Source: Methanoculleus taiwanensis
GTDB taxonomy: Archaea > Halobacteriota > Methanomicrobia > Methanomicrobiales > Methanoculleaceae
NCBI RefSeq assembly: GCF_004102725.1
Contig: NZ_LHQS01000002.1
Coordinates: 549,984 to 613,983 of the forward strand
DNA length: 64,000 bases
Direction: 5' to 3'
Part shown: positions 1-14,008 of the stretch, in pieces
How the letters are laid out: the number at the start of each line of letters is the position of its first letter
Numbering within the stretch: the stretch's first letter is position 1
The notes under the pieces: model-generated
Database searches by the model: none
What the model was told of the DNA's origin: nothing
Seen by the model: the letters and a program-made list of their open reading frames with translations, nothing else
Position numbers and translations under genes: made by a program

Positions 1-167
1 GTCACACCGTCATACGTGACGCCGCTCTCGATGTAGTCCACGCACCCGAAGGGGTTGTCTGCGAGCACGCTTCCGACGATAGCGTCGAAGGTGCTGACAT
101 CGGCGATCGGCAGGGAAAGTTCCCGGACCGCCGTCTTGGTGTTGCTCTTCTCGACAAAGTCTGCCAT
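1..167 (-). CDS. Hypothetical protein, N-terminal 55 residues only (runs off left edge)
   Basis: An open frame reads leftwards from an ATG at 165-167 and leaves the window without a stop. It begins MADFVEKSNTKTAVRELSL and has codon use like the genes to its right. I do not recognise a domain. It is divergent from the small coiled-coil gene at 284 and shares a palindromic intergenic region with it, so it probably belongs to the same virus-like module of the integrated element. A structural or assembly role is only a guess from context. Confidence 0.7.
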   Translation of the reverse strand, partial: MADFVEKSNTKTAVRELSLPIADVSTFDAIVGSVLADNPFGCVDYIESGVTYDGV

Positions 168-216
168 AGGCTGTTTGCTCCTGCCTGTCGAGTCCCGGGA
201 TGACAGACAATCATAA

Positions 217-237
217 AATATTACCTCAAGTAATATT
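217..237. promoter_or_regulatory. Perfect 8-bp inverted repeat in a divergent promoter
   Basis: The two arms AATATTAC (217-224) and GTAATATT (230-237) are exact inverted copies around CTCAA. The site lies between the divergent genes starting at 167 (minus) and 284 (plus) in an AT-rich island within G+C-rich DNA. The AT-rich arms overlap plausible TATA boxes for both directions (about 25-50 nt before each start). A dimeric repressor bound here could shut both genes together. No regulator gene for it is visible in the window. Confidence 0.55.
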
Positions 238-283
238 AATCTGCCTTGACTCCCTATACTCTCTCCAATGGAGGAATGCGACA

Positions 284-532
284 ATGTCGGAGGAGAAGAC
301 TACCCGGGAGCTCGTCTACGAGGTCAGCCGGGACGTGAAGTGGATCTGCAAGACGCTTGCGGAGATGAAGGAGCAGGCCGGCGACCACGAGAATCGCTTG
401 CGAGCGATCGAGGGCTGGCGGCAGACGAAGATCGGCGAGGAGCAGCGGCTCTCGAAGATCAGCGCCGGTGCCGGCGGGCTGGTCGGTGGGGTCGTGGCGG
501 TCATGGTGCGGGCGCTCGGCGGCGGGTGGTAG
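284..532 (+). CDS. Small coiled-coil protein with C-terminal membrane segment (XhlA/holin-like)
   Basis: 82 residues starting MSEEKTTRELVYEVSRDV; the ATG at 284 is preferred over an upstream one at 200 because GGAGG stands about 10 nt before it. Residues about 5-55 form a heptad-rich amphipathic helix (DVKWICKTLAEMKEQAGDHE), and residues about 58-80 are a glycine-rich hydrophobic segment. A short coiled coil followed by one transmembrane helix is the layout of XhlA-like proteins found near lysis genes of viruses. That family assignment rests on architecture only. The location at the start of an integrated element supports a viral origin. Confidence 0.6.
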   Translation: MSEEKTTRELVYEVSRDVKWICKTLAEMKEQAGDHENRLRAIEGWRQTKIGEEQRLSKISAGAGGLVGGVVAVMVRALGGGW

Positions 533-547
533 ACGCCGATACTCCGC

Positions 548-964
548 CTATACAATCGTCCGGAGCCACCGGCACTTCACGGTCAGATCATACGCTTTTT
601 CCCGGGGGTTCCGATACTCCGCAATGAATGTTCTGGCCTCTCCCGGCGCAAGATCCCCTATCCGATAAGAGCCCGAGCCGGTGATCAAGCCGCTCGCCGG
701 ATCGGTGAACTCGTACACCACCTCGACATTCTCGGCCGGGACGACATCCTCGTTTGTTACGGTGAAGTTCCGGGTGTATACCCGAGTGGGGAGGACGCCA
801 ATATTATCCGGACCTAGATGATAGTACTCCTCTCCCTGACCAAAGGTGATCGTCAGGTTCACCGTCTCCACGGTCAGCAGGAACCCGGACGAGATGACGA
901 GAGTTGCGGTGATCACGCATCCTGCGAGGATGAGGAGGGCGGCGCTGCGGGAGAGGCGCGTCAT
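548..964 (-). CDS. Hypothetical membrane-anchored extracellular protein
   Basis: 138 residues. An N-terminal hydrophobic segment (about 8-32, SAALLILAGCVITATLVISS) would anchor the protein, leaving an outward-facing beta-rich domain with a conserved-looking FTVTNEDVVPAENVEVVYEF stretch, typical of an immunoglobulin-like or CARDB-type fold (inference). Its ATG overlaps the stop codon of the upstream gene at 961-1215 by 4 bases (ATGA), so the two are translationally coupled. Function not recognised. Confidence 0.7.
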   Translation of the reverse strand: MTRLSRSAALLILAGCVITATLVISSGFLLTVETVNLTITFGQGEEYYHLGPDNIGVLPTRVYTRNFTVTNEDVVPAENVEVVYEFTDPASGLITGSGSYRIGDLAPGEARTFIAEYRNPREKAYDLTVKCRWLRTIV

Positions 965-1215
965 GCTGCTTCGTCAAGTGCTTTCGCTTCGCGGTGCCAC
1001 TTCAGGCACACCCATGCTGCTACAATGAACTGAACCCCGACGAACGCGGGAACGGCATAGACCATTCCATAAAATACCGGTGTCAGCACGGGGATCAGGG
1101 AGGGGTACTCCACTGCTATAGCATAAACACCATGCGCCCCGAAGAAACTCGTGAAGGCGACGACCGCCGGCCAGAAGTTCCGTATGTGGACGATTTCCTG
1201 AAGAGTTAATTCCAT
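961..1215 (-). CDS. Small membrane protein, two predicted transmembrane helices
   Basis: 84 residues starting MELTLQEIVHIRNFWPAVV; a longer frame exists upstream but is less protein-like, so the ATG at 1213-1215 is chosen. Hydrophobic stretches at about 14-34 and 43-70 suggest two membrane passes. It is the first gene of a two-gene unit with the anchored protein at 548-964. Family not recognised; the pair may be part of a viral or plasmid surface function. Confidence 0.65.
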   Translation of the reverse strand: MELTLQEIVHIRNFWPAVVAFTSFFGAHGVYAIAVEYPSLIPVLTPVFYGMVYAVPAFVGVQFIVAAWVCLKWHREAKALDEAA

Positions 1216-1369
1216 GCTCCCGAGCCTCGTTTTCAATTTTGAGGCGCTGGCATTTAACCCTGCCCCTGTACGCCCTCCCAAAACCGCTCCATTTCCGGTG
1301 CTGGTTACCGCCTGTGAGTCTCTCCGATTGATCACACGGAGGCTCAGCGCGGCGGGCTCCTCTCATCGT

Positions 1370-1405
1370 TCACTTTCACTGAGCGCGGGGCTCCCTCCTA
1401 AATAG
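1370..1405 (+). promoter_or_regulatory. cdc6 promoter: 17-bp operator or ORB-like element followed by TATA box
   Basis: The element TCACTTTCACTGAGCGC (1370-1386) stands 11 nt before a TATA-like CTAAATAG (1398-1405). The TATA box is about 25 nt from the cdc6 ATG at 1427, so the transcript is probably leaderless. The same element with one mismatch stands before the promoter of the replication operon (18963-18979, minus strand). Its dyad followed by a G-run resembles archaeal origin recognition boxes, which Orc1/Cdc6 proteins bind next to their own genes. Whether it is an origin, an autorepressor site or both cannot be told from sequence. Confidence 0.55.
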
Positions 1406-1426
1406 GGACGGCCCCACGATCCTTGT

Positions 1427-2554
1427 ATGCAGAAGCGGTTCCTTCACGCCGACCAGACGCTCTTTCGGGACGTCGACGTCTTTGAGATCGACCATGTTCC
1501 AGACCTCTTTGACTACCGCGAGAAACAGCTCGATGAACTCGCCTTTCAGATCCGACCGGCACTCCGGGGCGGCCGGTCGCTGAACGCCGTCTGCCGTGGG
1601 CTGCCCGGCACCGGGAAGACGACGAGTGTGCTCCGGATCTTCACTGAGCTCGAGCAGGCCACGAAGAAGGTGCTGCCGGTCTATGTGAACTGCCAGAACG
1701 ACCGGACGAAGTATATGGTCTACTCCCGGATCTACGCGAAGATCTTCGGCCACGCTCCGCCGCGGACCGGGCTCTCGATCCGGTCGGTGATGGACGCGAT
1801 CGGGGACGCCCTGCAGAAGCGGGAGATCAGCCTGCTGGTCTGCCTGGATGATGCGAACCTCCTGCAGTACAACAGCACACTCAATGATGTCTTGAACTCC
1901 CTGCTCCGGCTGCACCAGGACTACCCGGGGGTGCGGGCTGGAGTCTTCGCGATCGTCAGCGATATGGATCTCGACCTCGGCCGGGAGCTCGATGCCTGGG
2001 TGGTCTCGGTCTTCCGGCCGACGATGATCTACTTTCCGATCTATGATGCCGACGAGATCCGGGGCATCCTCCGCGAAAGGGTCCGCGTCGGCCTCTACCC
2101 GAATGTCGTCTCGCCGGAGATGCTCAACCGCATCGTCGAGCAGACGATGGAGACGGGCGACGTGCGGGTGGGGATCGATCTCGTGAAGCGGTCGGTCATG
2201 TATGCCGAGGCGGCCGGGCGCACGGCGGTTCTCAAGGAGGACGTCATGGCCGCTTACGAGCAGGCGAAGCACGTCCATCTCGCCTTTACCATCCGGTCGC
2301 TCTCGGCGGGCGAGCGGCGGCTGCTCCGGCGGATCGCGGAGCTCTCACGGGAGCAGACCGAGCCGCTCACCTCCGGTGCGGTCTACGCGGAGGTGAAGGG
2401 CACGCTGAAGATCGGCTATACGGCGTTCTTCAAGCGGTTGTGCAAACTCGACTCGCTGCGGCTGGTCACCCTGATCCGGGTGCAGTCAGGCGGGCGGTCG
2501 AGCGAGATCATGCTGCGGTATGAGGCGGAGAAGGTGGTGGAGGTGTGTGGGTGA
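1427..2554 (+). CDS. cdc6: Orc1/Cdc6-family replication initiator (AAA+ ATPase)
   Basis: 375 residues, the usual size of archaeal Orc1/Cdc6. The AAA+ module shows Walker A GLPGTGKTT (58-66) and Walker B LLVCLDDANLL (136-146); the second Walker B acidic residue is Asp where canonical AAA+ proteins have Glu (DD rather than DE), seen in many Cdc6 proteins. The last about 85 residues form a predicted winged-helix DNA-binding domain. Such proteins bind origin boxes, melt the origin and recruit MCM. Carried on an integrated element with its own primase-helicase, it is probably the element's initiator and not the host's main one. It converges with the DUF499 gene, with 12 bp between the stops. TATA-to-ATG distance of about 25 nt implies a leaderless mRNA. 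Confidence 0.9.
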   Translation: MQKRFLHADQTLFRDVDVFEIDHVPDLFDYREKQLDELAFQIRPALRGGRSLNAVCRGLPGTGKTTSVLRIFTELEQATKKVLPVYVNCQNDRTKYMVYSRIYAKIFGHAPPRTGLSIRSVMDAIGDALQKREISLLVCLDDANLLQYNSTLNDVLNSLLRLHQDYPGVRAGVFAIVSDMDLDLGRELDAWVVSVFRPTMIYFPIYDADEIRGILRERVRVGLYPNVVSPEMLNRIVEQTMETGDVRVGIDLVKRSVMYAEAAGRTAVLKEDVMAAYEQAKHVHLAFTIRSLSAGERRLLRRIAELSREQTEPLTSGAVYAEVKGTLKIGYTAFFKRLCKLDSLRLVTLIRVQSGGRSSEIMLRYEAEKVVEVCG

Positions 2555-2566
2555 AACCTGCCTCTC

Positions 2567-5380
2567 TTACTCTCCTTCAAATTCTGCGGGATCTATTCTG
2601 AGGACATTGCAGTTTTCCCGTATTGCCCGTTGCAGGTTTTCGTCAAATCCTTTATCGTCCTTCGCTTCGATCTCGATTTTGATTGTGACGCTCGCACTCG
2701 GCCGCGAGGTAAACTGCGTGATCACTTCGTCCACGATCTGGCTGAACGCTATCTTCGCTGTGATCGGATCGATCTCTACGCACCCGTAAAACCGATTCTT
2801 TACCCGGGATACGGGCGGCAGTGGGGGAGGTGGTAGGGGAGGTGTTCCACCGCCTCTCTCATTATCACCATCGGGAATCGGTGGCTTGACTGGCTCAGGC
2901 GGCTCGGGCGGCTTGATGCTCTCCTCATAGACCGCCGCGGCGGAGGGCTCGATCAGGAGGAGGGCATCGTCGACGACGATCGATCTTCTGCCTTTCCCGA
3001 AGGTGAAGCCGATGTACTTCTCCCCATCTTTTCCCGCCGCGAGGCCGAAGTAATCTTTTGTATCCGTCCCTGTCTCGATTGTCCGCTTCAGGACGTCCTT
3101 GTTCAGAAGGCGGGGAAGGTAGAGGTAACGGCAGGTGTTCTCCCAGAATTCGCCGGCCTTCATCTCCGTGTCGGCGTCGTTCCAGAACCACCTCTTGAGC
3201 AGGCTGGAGAGGTGAATGGGCGCCCACTCGGTGATCAGAGCCTCGTTATCCTTCAGGACTCGCTCGATCTCCTCGACCGGCCTTTCGGCACCGGGATTGA
3301 TAGAGTAAGGCTCCAACTCAATGTCGGATGAGGTCTTACCGCCCGTGATCTCCTGCACCGGCACGAGCAGCCAGCGGTAGGTTTCCCGGATCCCCCTTGT
3401 CACCGTCCGGCGAGCCATCTCAAGGTTGCTCTCCGCGCTCTTCGCCATCAGGTTGTCGAGCACGATCCGGTTCTCCCGGTAGTCGGAGACGATCGAGGCC
3501 CATGCCAGCATCGAGCGGATGTGGTCGGTGAGCAGGCGCACGTTATCGGCGTCGGCGGCGAGGAAGACGAGGCGATTCTGCCGGTGCCGCGGCTGGTCGC
3601 CCCGCTTTCTGAGGTACTCGGTGGCGCAGGTCTTCGCCATCTGAACATCGCTCTTCCCGTAGTAAGCGTGGGGGGGGAGAGCGATCAGCCGGAGGGCCGA
3701 ATCGTCGGGGATGTCACCACTGTTGGTGAAGATGTGTACACCGTCGAAGACCCCCTTTGCGATGGCCTTCTTCACCCCCTCCTGCATGGCCGGGATGATC
3801 TCTTCCTTTTCGTCGAAGCGTTTCTTCCGCTCCTCCATCTCGCGCCGGAGATTGGGGCGGATGTCGAACCAGTAACGGCCTTCTGCGCTGTTCAGGTAGT
3901 AGAGGCGGTCGGAAAGCCGGCGGAGGGCGTCCCGGAAGGCGCTCGTCTGCTGTCCGGGCTGGACGCTGCCGAGGAGGACCCGCTCCTCCTCGATCCCCTG
4001 CACCATGCGGTTCGGCGTCCCCGGGGCGCTGCCGAGGAAGACCGTCCTCGCCACCCGGCGGCAGGCCTGCAGGCTTCCGAACCGGGTGTCGCGGCTCTCG
4101 ATCGCGGTCGTCTCCGCACGGTCGCCGTCGATGTCGCGCTCGAGCACCGGATCCCAGCCCTGTGGGAGGTAGTAGATCATTTCGTTGCGGGTGCTGCCGT
4201 CGTAGAGAGGCAGACTGCCGGGCATGATCAGGAGATCGTTGTTGCCGTCCTTCCAGAGGCGGTGGATCACCTTCGCCATCAGTTTCAGGACGCCGCGGGT
4301 GCGCTGGAAGTTATCGAGGGACGACCAGTCATCATAGAGCCGGTCGAAGACCTCGGGGTGGATCGGGTAGGCATTGACGAGCCGCTGATAGTAGCGGCTC
4401 TCCTGCGTCTCCCGCGGGAACTCAGGTCCCGAGTCGATGTAGAGATCAGCGAACGAACGGCAGACCGCCTCTGCGGCGGCGGTGTCCGTGATCCCGGAGA
4501 AGAGCCGTCGCCTGACGATCTCGAAAGCCTCCTCGGCGGCGACCGGTTTCCAGAGCGCCTGCACGCGGCCGAAGTAGTGCTCAAGGGTGCGGAGTGTGGC
4601 GACACCCTGCCGGCTCCCGGCCTCCTGATCCGATTCGGGGAGGGAGGCGAGCAGAACGGCGTTCGGCACTGCCTTCACCGCCTCGGTGAGGGCCTGCATG
4701 AAGGATATGTTGGTGTCGTAAGTCCCGCCGGCGAGCTTCGTCTTCTCGTCGAACTGCCTGATGTAGGCGACGAGTTCGTCCATCAGAATGACACAGGGGG
4801 CGTATCTGGCGAGGAGGCGGGCGAGCGTTTCCTTGCCCGGGGAGGTGCCGGACTCGTCGGCATCCCGGATCTGCTCGTAGGCCTCTTCGCCGCCGAGCTG
4901 CCAGGCGAGGTCGCCCCACATGGTGTTCACTTTAATGCTTCCCCGCTCGTCCGGCATGTTCGGGGAGAGTTTGGTGCCGTCGATAACGACGACCCGTGCC
5001 TTTGGGAGGTCGATGACGCCGGCGGCGTCGAGGATCGGGGGGACACCCTGCAGGTCAGCCGCTGGCACAGTGCCGCGGGCGAGGTGGTAGACGGCGAGCA
5101 TGGTGTGCGTCTTGCCACCGCCGAAGGCCGTCTGGAGCTGGATGACCGGGTCGCCGCCAGTGCCGGTGATCCGTTTCACTACCGAATCGAGGAGAAGGCG
5201 TATCCCCTCGGTGATGTAGGTGCGCCTGAAGAAGAGCACTGGGTCGCCGTACTCGGGGCTTGCGGTGCCGGTGTGGACGCGGGAGAGGTCGGCCGCAAAC
5301 TCCGCCTGCTGGAAGGTCCCCTTCAGGACATCTTCGTGGGGTGCGGCGATCTCCCGCCAGGGTCTGAGTGTCATGGTCAT
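2567..5380 (-). CDS. DUF499 (COG1483) AAA+ ATPase of defence operon
   Basis: 937 residues. The P-loop is AFGGGKTH (85-92) and Walker B is [12 protein letters not shown] (about 196-207). This is the DUF499 signature, related to the PglY ATPase of BREX/Pgl. A proline-rich linker (about 830-865, with [10 protein letters not shown]) separates the ATPase body from a C-terminal domain. Family members are found in defence islands next to DUF1156 methylases. It is the last gene of the leftward operon; its ATG overlaps the TGA of the DUF262 gene (ATGA), so the two products are made in coupled amounts and probably act in one complex. Role inferred: ATP-driven control of restriction or modification on invading DNA. 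Confidence 0.88.
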   Translation of the reverse strand: MTMTLRPWREIAAPHEDVLKGTFQQAEFAADLSRVHTGTASPEYGDPVLFFRRTYITEGIRLLLDSVVKRITGTGGDPVIQLQTAFGGGKTHTMLAVYHLARGTVPAADLQGVPPILDAAGVIDLPKARVVVIDGTKLSPNMPDERGSIKVNTMWGDLAWQLGGEEAYEQIRDADESGTSPGKETLARLLARYAPCVILMDELVAYIRQFDEKTKLAGGTYDTNISFMQALTEAVKAVPNAVLLASLPESDQEAGSRQGVATLRTLEHYFGRVQALWKPVAAEEAFEIVRRRLFSGITDTAAAEAVCRSFADLYIDSGPEFPRETQESRYYQRLVNAYPIHPEVFDRLYDDWSSLDNFQRTRGVLKLMAKVIHRLWKDGNNDLLIMPGSLPLYDGSTRNEMIYYLPQGWDPVLERDIDGDRAETTAIESRDTRFGSLQACRRVARTVFLGSAPGTPNRMVQGIEEERVLLGSVQPGQQTSAFRDALRRLSDRLYYLNSAEGRYWFDIRPNLRREMEERKKRFDEKEEIIPAMQEGVKKAIAKGVFDGVHIFTNSGDIPDDSALRLIALPPHAYYGKSDVQMAKTCATEYLRKRGDQPRHRQNRLVFLAADADNVRLLTDHIRSMLAWASIVSDYRENRIVLDNLMAKSAESNLEMARRTVTRGIRETYRWLLVPVQEITGGKTSSDIELEPYSINPGAERPVEEIERVLKDNEALITEWAPIHLSSLLKRWFWNDADTEMKAGEFWENTCRYLYLPRLLNKDVLKRTIETGTDTKDYFGLAAGKDGEKYIGFTFGKGRRSIVVDDALLLIEPSAAAVYEESIKPPEPPEPVKPPIPDGDNERGGGTPPLPPPPLPPVSRVKNRFYGCVEIDPITAKIAFSQIVDEVITQFTSRPSASVTIKIEIEAKDDKGFDENLQRAIRENCNVLRIDPAEFEGE

Positions 5381-7059
5381 TCTGATTTATACCCCTGAAT
5401 CATGTATCCGAATTTCTCAAGGATGAGCTTCTCTCTCTCCTCGATAAATTTCTCATAATTGTCAAGTTTCCAGAGTTCGGGTTTCCTCGGGATCAGGTGC
5501 ATGTCAAGGTAGGCATCATCCTTGTCAGCAAACCATTCGTTCGGAGGTATGTCCCGTTTTCCCGAAAATCCGTTCTCATCCGCGGTGAGGAGCATGAGAT
5601 TGGCAAGCTGGTCGCGATCTTCCTGGTAATATCTGAGAAGATTCCGTTTCCCGTTTTCCGGATTGACTTTCTTTACTGTTCTGAGGAGAGACTGCGGGAA
5701 GATATGATCAACCTGGGGGAGGTTGTCCTCATACGCTGGCGTGTAGTTGAAATGCCTATACCAGAGGTTGAAGATGAGGTGGATATTTTTTGATCCGTAG
5801 TACTGCCCGAAAATGGTGTTCTCCGTCAGTTCCAGGCTGCGTCCGTCTTCGCGGATGATGCCGAAGATCTCATTCACATCAAACTCTCCAGTGGAGCTGA
5901 TAGCCTTCGCACAACGGTCGATTAGATTGTCGGGCGTTCCGCTAAACGCTCCGCTGAGGAGTGTCCGGAGGAGGTATTCGTCGAGGTTCCGTACCGTACC
6001 CCATTTTTCGGGGAAGTGGTAGCGGAAGTATATGAGGGGGATGAGGACGAGATAAGACGGCATTGCCTTGTCCGTCCGTATGAAGGTCTTGCCGTAGAGG
6101 TAATCCCTCACGTCGCGGATGGCTGAAGAGATGCCCTCCCATTTGTCAATGAGTTCCTGCCTGGTACCTTCATCACGGAACTTTTTGACTTCGTATGATG
6201 CCCCTTTGTTGAGGAGTGTCAGGCAGGTTTTCAGGACAAAGTCACGGGTAAAGTCATAGCCGACGCGGTTGAGATCGTCGAGCAGTTCTTCCATCTGCTC
6301 ATCCGCAGCCTCCCACGATGATGTCAGGAGAGAGAAGAGCAGATCGGATTTGCCGAGGCGTGTTCCTCCCGAGTTGGCGCGGATGAAGATCTCGACGACA
6401 TCATCTTCCCTGTAGGCGTCCGCGTTATCAACGCTATCGAGCTCCTGGTAGACCACCAGTTCTTCGTTGATGAACTGTTTTGCGATGCGGGCCACATTGT
6501 CTTCGATGCGCTCCTCTTCTGCTTCGGTCAGATCTCGCCCGGCATTTTTGATAGTTGATTTGGCGATCCTGCTTGAGAGTTCATTGCTGAAGACCAGATC
6601 CTTGAATTTGATCCAGGGGAATACAGCCTTTTCGGCATCTAAAAACTGGAATTTATAGCGGATGTCCTCCGGTGCAACGAGATCGCCACTGAGTACATCA
6701 AAATACATCTCACGCTTCTCATAGCTTCCCCGGAGACCGATGAAGAGGCTTTGCAGTCTCTGCTGGCCGTCGAGGACGAGAAGTTTGGTTTTGTCATCTT
6801 CGGGAACGTAAAAGTCGGTGAGACGGAGGGTGCTTCTGTAGTTGTCGATGAATTTCCGGCGGCGGATGCGGGACTTGGTGCGCCATACGAGGAGGGTGCT
6901 GATAGGGTACTCCCGCATGATGGAGTCGAAGAGGCGCTCTATCTGGTCTTCTCTCCAGACGAACGGCCGCTGAATGTTCGGCAGCCAGAAGCCTCCGTCT
7001 CTCTCCTCATTATTGAGGTAACTGACCATCTTTCGGATGGTCTCTTTTTGGTTTTTCAT
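5377..7059 (-). CDS. DUF262-DUF1524 fused nuclease (GmrSD-like)
   Basis: 560 residues. The N-terminal DUF262 (ParB/Srx-like) domain shows IQRPFVW (29-35) and the diagnostic DGQQR (97-101), an NTP-binding motif shared with DndB-like and GmrS proteins. The C-terminus carries a DUF1524 HNH-type nuclease with VDHIFPQS (His452 region) and a downstream Asn in QLANLML (about 484). GmrSD type IV enzymes use these two parts to cut modified DNA. Here the protein lies between a DNA methylase and an ATPase, spaced 6 bp from the methylase and overlapping the ATPase start by 4 bases. It may be the operon's effector nuclease, aimed either at unmodified DNA or at phage-modified DNA. Confidence 0.87.
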   Translation of the reverse strand: MKNQKETIRKMVSYLNNEERDGGFWLPNIQRPFVWREDQIERLFDSIMREYPISTLLVWRTKSRIRRRKFIDNYRSTLRLTDFYVPEDDKTKLLVLDGQQRLQSLFIGLRGSYEKREMYFDVLSGDLVAPEDIRYKFQFLDAEKAVFPWIKFKDLVFSNELSSRIAKSTIKNAGRDLTEAEEERIEDNVARIAKQFINEELVVYQELDSVDNADAYREDDVVEIFIRANSGGTRLGKSDLLFSLLTSSWEAADEQMEELLDDLNRVGYDFTRDFVLKTCLTLLNKGASYEVKKFRDEGTRQELIDKWEGISSAIRDVRDYLYGKTFIRTDKAMPSYLVLIPLIYFRYHFPEKWGTVRNLDEYLLRTLLSGAFSGTPDNLIDRCAKAISSTGEFDVNEIFGIIREDGRSLELTENTIFGQYYGSKNIHLIFNLWYRHFNYTPAYEDNLPQVDHIFPQSLLRTVKKVNPENGKRNLLRYYQEDRDQLANLMLLTADENGFSGKRDIPPNEWFADKDDAYLDMHLIPRKPELWKLDNYEKFIEEREKLILEKFGYMIQGYKSE

Positions 7060-7065
7060 ACGTCA

Positions 7066-9960
7066 TCAGCCCCCGTAGGAGGAAAGTGTCTTTTGCGGTG
7101 TTTTCTCGATCACGACGGCCGTCTGTGCCTCGACGGCTCCCCATGAGGCGATCAGTTCGTTGTACGGGCGGGCGTCTTCGGCCCAGCCTTTCCGCTCGCA
7201 GAGGGTGTAGAGCCGGTACGCGAGCTGCCGGATCGCCGATGCCCGGCCGGGCATGCGGGCGAGGAGGGCGGCTGCCTCGGGTTCCCCGCCGCCGCACTGG
7301 TGGACGCGGATTAGGTGGTGGAGCGCCTCCCAAACCGGTGTCCGGCTGTCGGTCTCCGGCGACCAGTCTTTCGGGTACGCCGACCACTTCATGAGCCGCA
7401 CCTTTCCAGCGCCGGCCTCGACGACGCCTGCCTCCCGAACGCCGTCGACGGTGGTGCCCCGGGCGCGGGCGAGGACATCGGCTTCGCCGAACTTCCCCTC
7501 TTTCCAGCCGTTCTCCTCGAACCAGCCGAGACAGAAGCGGGTGTCAGCGTCGAGGTCGCCGCTATCGTCCGAGAAGTAGGTATCCAGTTCGCGGTTGATG
7601 AGCACGAGGGCGTCGTGCACCGGCATCCGGGAGCCGTCCGCCTCAAGGACAGCGGAGTACTGTGAGAAGACTCCCATCCCCGGGCCTATCGCCGCCTGTG
7701 CAAGATCGACGGGGGCGATCGAGGAGGCGGTCATCTCGTCGAGTGCCTCGGGGAGTGCCCGCTTTAGCTCGCGGAGGAACTCTTTGCGAGAGACGGCAGG
7801 AGTGTCGGGGTCGCGCCTGCGGCAGACGAGGACGACCGAGGAGGCAAGGGCATTAGTATCCATACCTACAGGTCTATTACCTAACTCAGTACGCATTGGC
7901 CATGTACCAGTGACGGCGAATCCCGCCTTTATTACTGCTTCAAGGAAAGATTCCCAGCCATTGGAGGCAGTATCACCCCCCTTCGTTTCCGACTGTTTGA
8001 AAGCATAGTAGATTGTCACCGGGAAAGCGGGGTGTGCTTGCTCGGCAAGACGGCGCATCGCTTCAGTCATCCCTTGCATGAAGAATAATTCGGCCTTCTC
8101 CTTTGAGCCGTGGCGATAGGGTGTCGCCACCAGTTCTTCGGCCTTTGGGACAGCCATCGTGGCAAAGAGCGAGGGGAGGACCGGTTTTAAAGAGTGGCGA
8201 AGCCAGACATAGAAGAAGTCGGAAAGGTCTGAGTAGCCGATGTTGTCGTAGTAGGGAGGATCGGTTGAGACGACATTGTTTTTGGATATTATTTGATTCG
8301 AGGCATCAGATTGAAGGCAAAAACCATGATCATTGCAAGGGAGGCGATCGATCACCTTTGACAATGTGTTTAAGCTGACGCCATAATCTCCTGCAGCATT
8401 AGCAAATATGTTTGGCTCAGCAAAATCCCAAACCATGGGAATAGCTTGTCGACCAAAAAGGTTCCGGACTTGAGTTTTTGACACTTCCCACCGGCAAAGA
8501 GCATTACAGATATCGCTGAGACGGCTCAATCCCAATCCAAGATACACCGCCACCGCATCCGCATACGCCGCCGCCCCGTCGCCGCCAGCCTCCAGCCTCC
8601 GGTCGTCGTCAGGCATGCCGGCGGCGAGGGCGTCGTTATGCACCCACTCCCGAGCCTCGCTCACAAGGTCGGAGATGGTAGTGAGGGCGACGAGCTGGCG
8701 GGGAGTGAAATAGTCTCCGAAGGTGTGGAAGCCGTAACGTCGCCCCTGTGCATTGCTTGCGAATGTCCCTCTGCATGGTGTCTCTGGTTTCCATGATGTT
8801 ACTGCTGATACGGCGACTTTCTCCATATCAGCGAAGGGAGAGAGACAGACTCGACCTCTTCTCCCTTCTGCGACGATAGCTATCAACCGGGCTCCCATTC
8901 TCCCAGCATTTGCTTCATCGTCGATGTAGGAATAACTCATTGGGGTATTAGACAAGAGACATCTAAAGCTTCCTCTGGATAATTTAGTCCCTGTTTTAAC
9001 CTGATCGGGATTTTTTGGCCTTCCCACCTTTACAGAAAACCGATAGGTGTTTCCTTCAATTACTGGCTCAATATAGACTTCCTTCCCTTGTTTGGTTGAT
9101 AGCCAGAATGTTGAGACGAGCGGCACCTCAATATCTCGATATGCTGGGTTTGGGCTTCGTACCGTCCTTGCCCAGAGCCAGGCGATCACCGTCAACTCCT
9201 CGCCGACATACTCCTTCAGATCTGGTCGCTCCTCTGCCATCTCCGCTGTTATCCGGACCTCCGGGTAGAGGTGGCCGATCCGTTTCTCGGCCTCGTCGCG
9301 CATCCACTGGCCGTAATACCGGACATCCTCGGCGAGCCCAGCAGCACCCTTCCACTCGGTACCGACCCGCTTCTGCTTTCGGCTCTCCGGGTTCACCGGT
9401 GGCCGTCCGGCAAACTTCGGCGGGATCTCGATCATCGCTTTGTTGATCAGCACCGCCACCGGATTCAGGTCGGATGCCCAGGCCTCAAGGCCGAGCCGCT
9501 GCGCCTCGAGGGGAATCGCCCCGCCGCCAGTGAACGGGTCATGAAACGCGGGCAACTTGTCGGGGTTGAAGAGTTCCTTCGCCTGCGGATGGTTTCTGTT
9601 CAGGGTGCAGGTTTCCCGCCAGCTCTTCAGGATCTCCGCCCTCGCCTCTGCAAGCACCGCCTCGTTCGTGGTGTTCTCCCAGAGGACGAGCTTCTTCATG
9701 ATCTCGAAGAGGCGCTTCCTCTCAGCTTCGGCCTTTTCCTTATTCACACCCCGGCCAAGCTCCCGCTCATAGCCGGGATCGTTGACGAGCTGTGCAAACA
9801 GCACCGCACGGGCGGCTGCCAGTGGTCGCCGTGCCCACCAGAGATGGAGAGTAGAGGGGTGACCGTGGCGGATTGACTTCTCCCGCACCGAGGCGACATT
9901 AATCTCGTCCAGTGGCAGCGCGACCTCAATCAGTTTCTTCGGTATTTTGACAGTATCCAT
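7066..9960 (-). CDS. DUF1156 (COG1743) adenine-specific DNA methylase
   Basis: 964 residues. The N-terminus matches the DUF1156 signature ([33 protein letters not shown]). AdoMet-binding motif I is DPFTGGG (141-147) and catalytic motif IV is DPPY (567-570, followed by [18 protein letters not shown]), typical of N6-adenine methylases. DUF1156 also occurs in PglXI of BREX type 3. The long insert between the two motifs (about 170-560) is expected to hold target recognition. Base composition within the gene is strongly mosaic: 37% G+C at 8281-8340 against 73% at 8581-8640 (counted). It is second in the operon, 13 bp after the helicase. Expected role: self-marking, or activation of the defence complex. 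Confidence 0.9.
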   Translation of the reverse strand: MDTVKIPKKLIEVALPLDEINVASVREKSIRHGHPSTLHLWWARRPLAAARAVLFAQLVNDPGYERELGRGVNKEKAEAERKRLFEIMKKLVLWENTTNEAVLAEARAEILKSWRETCTLNRNHPQAKELFNPDKLPAFHDPFTGGGAIPLEAQRLGLEAWASDLNPVAVLINKAMIEIPPKFAGRPPVNPESRKQKRVGTEWKGAAGLAEDVRYYGQWMRDEAEKRIGHLYPEVRITAEMAEERPDLKEYVGEELTVIAWLWARTVRSPNPAYRDIEVPLVSTFWLSTKQGKEVYIEPVIEGNTYRFSVKVGRPKNPDQVKTGTKLSRGSFRCLLSNTPMSYSYIDDEANAGRMGARLIAIVAEGRRGRVCLSPFADMEKVAVSAVTSWKPETPCRGTFASNAQGRRYGFHTFGDYFTPRQLVALTTISDLVSEAREWVHNDALAAGMPDDDRRLEAGGDGAAAYADAVAVYLGLGLSRLSDICNALCRWEVSKTQVRNLFGRQAIPMVWDFAEPNIFANAAGDYGVSLNTLSKVIDRLPCNDHGFCLQSDASNQIISKNNVVSTDPPYYDNIGYSDLSDFFYVWLRHSLKPVLPSLFATMAVPKAEELVATPYRHGSKEKAELFFMQGMTEAMRRLAEQAHPAFPVTIYYAFKQSETKGGDTASNGWESFLEAVIKAGFAVTGTWPMRTELGNRPVGMDTNALASSVVLVCRRRDPDTPAVSRKEFLRELKRALPEALDEMTASSIAPVDLAQAAIGPGMGVFSQYSAVLEADGSRMPVHDALVLINRELDTYFSDDSGDLDADTRFCLGWFEENGWKEGKFGEADVLARARGTTVDGVREAGVVEAGAGKVRLMKWSAYPKDWSPETDSRTPVWEALHHLIRVHQCGGGEPEAAALLARMPGRASAIRQLAYRLYTLCERKGWAEDARPYNELIASWGAVEAQTAVVIEKTPQKTLSSYGG

Positions 9961-9973
9961 AGCAGTCCCTGCA

Positions 9974-13489
<3,516 letters not shown>

Positions 13490-14008
13490 GGGCTGATACG
13501 TCTCCGTTCTGCGATCTTCTGCACATCCAATAGGGAGAGGGGCGGAAACATCGCCCATTTCCGGTGAATGGTAAATTATGGACGTTCACTATCCGTCTGC
13601 AGGGCGGATCTCTGTCTCCTGAAGTTCCCTTTGTTTGCGGGACAGGATTATCGTTTCGGTTTCTTCAGAGCCCTGAGAATCTAAATGGTATCTATTCCAG
13701 TGATCAATATGGAGAATGGAGAGAACAGGCGAGCGTTACCCATCTTTCCTACAGTAGAGCACATTTTTTACGGGTGTTTAGGAGAGATGTACCCGCAATT
13801 ATCAGAATTAGTATTCCTTGCCCGCTCGGCATCTTCACTAGAATGGATGGTAATCTCAACGCCACCCATCCTTCAATGACCGATTACCCAAAGTCCCTTA
13901 AATGCCCGGAATAAAGCCATTAACCAATTCAATAATCTCCAAATATAATCTCAGCCACAATTGCCAAGTAAAAGAAATTATAACCGATGTCAACCAACCA
14001 AATTGAGA
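13490..14008. other. Intergenic, about 520 bp, no supportable gene
   Basis: This stretch separates the leftward defence operon from the rightward NERD gene and must hold both promoters. It becomes progressively AT-richer to the right. A plus-strand frame at 13564-13914 and short minus-strand frames around 13780-13884 exist, but none has convincing codon use or a recognisable domain, and the minus-strand one is interrupted by stops, so a decayed gene is possible. Nothing else is seen. Confidence 0.6.

Noticed and set aside
3521-5398. Long plus-strand frame of 625 codons
   Set aside because: It is antisense to the DUF499 ATPase and has no domain; a shadow frame of high-G+C coding DNA.
13564-13914. 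Possible 116-residue gene in the gap before the NERD gene
   Set aside because: No ribosome binding site or family-like pattern, and competing frames; could be a decayed gene at most.
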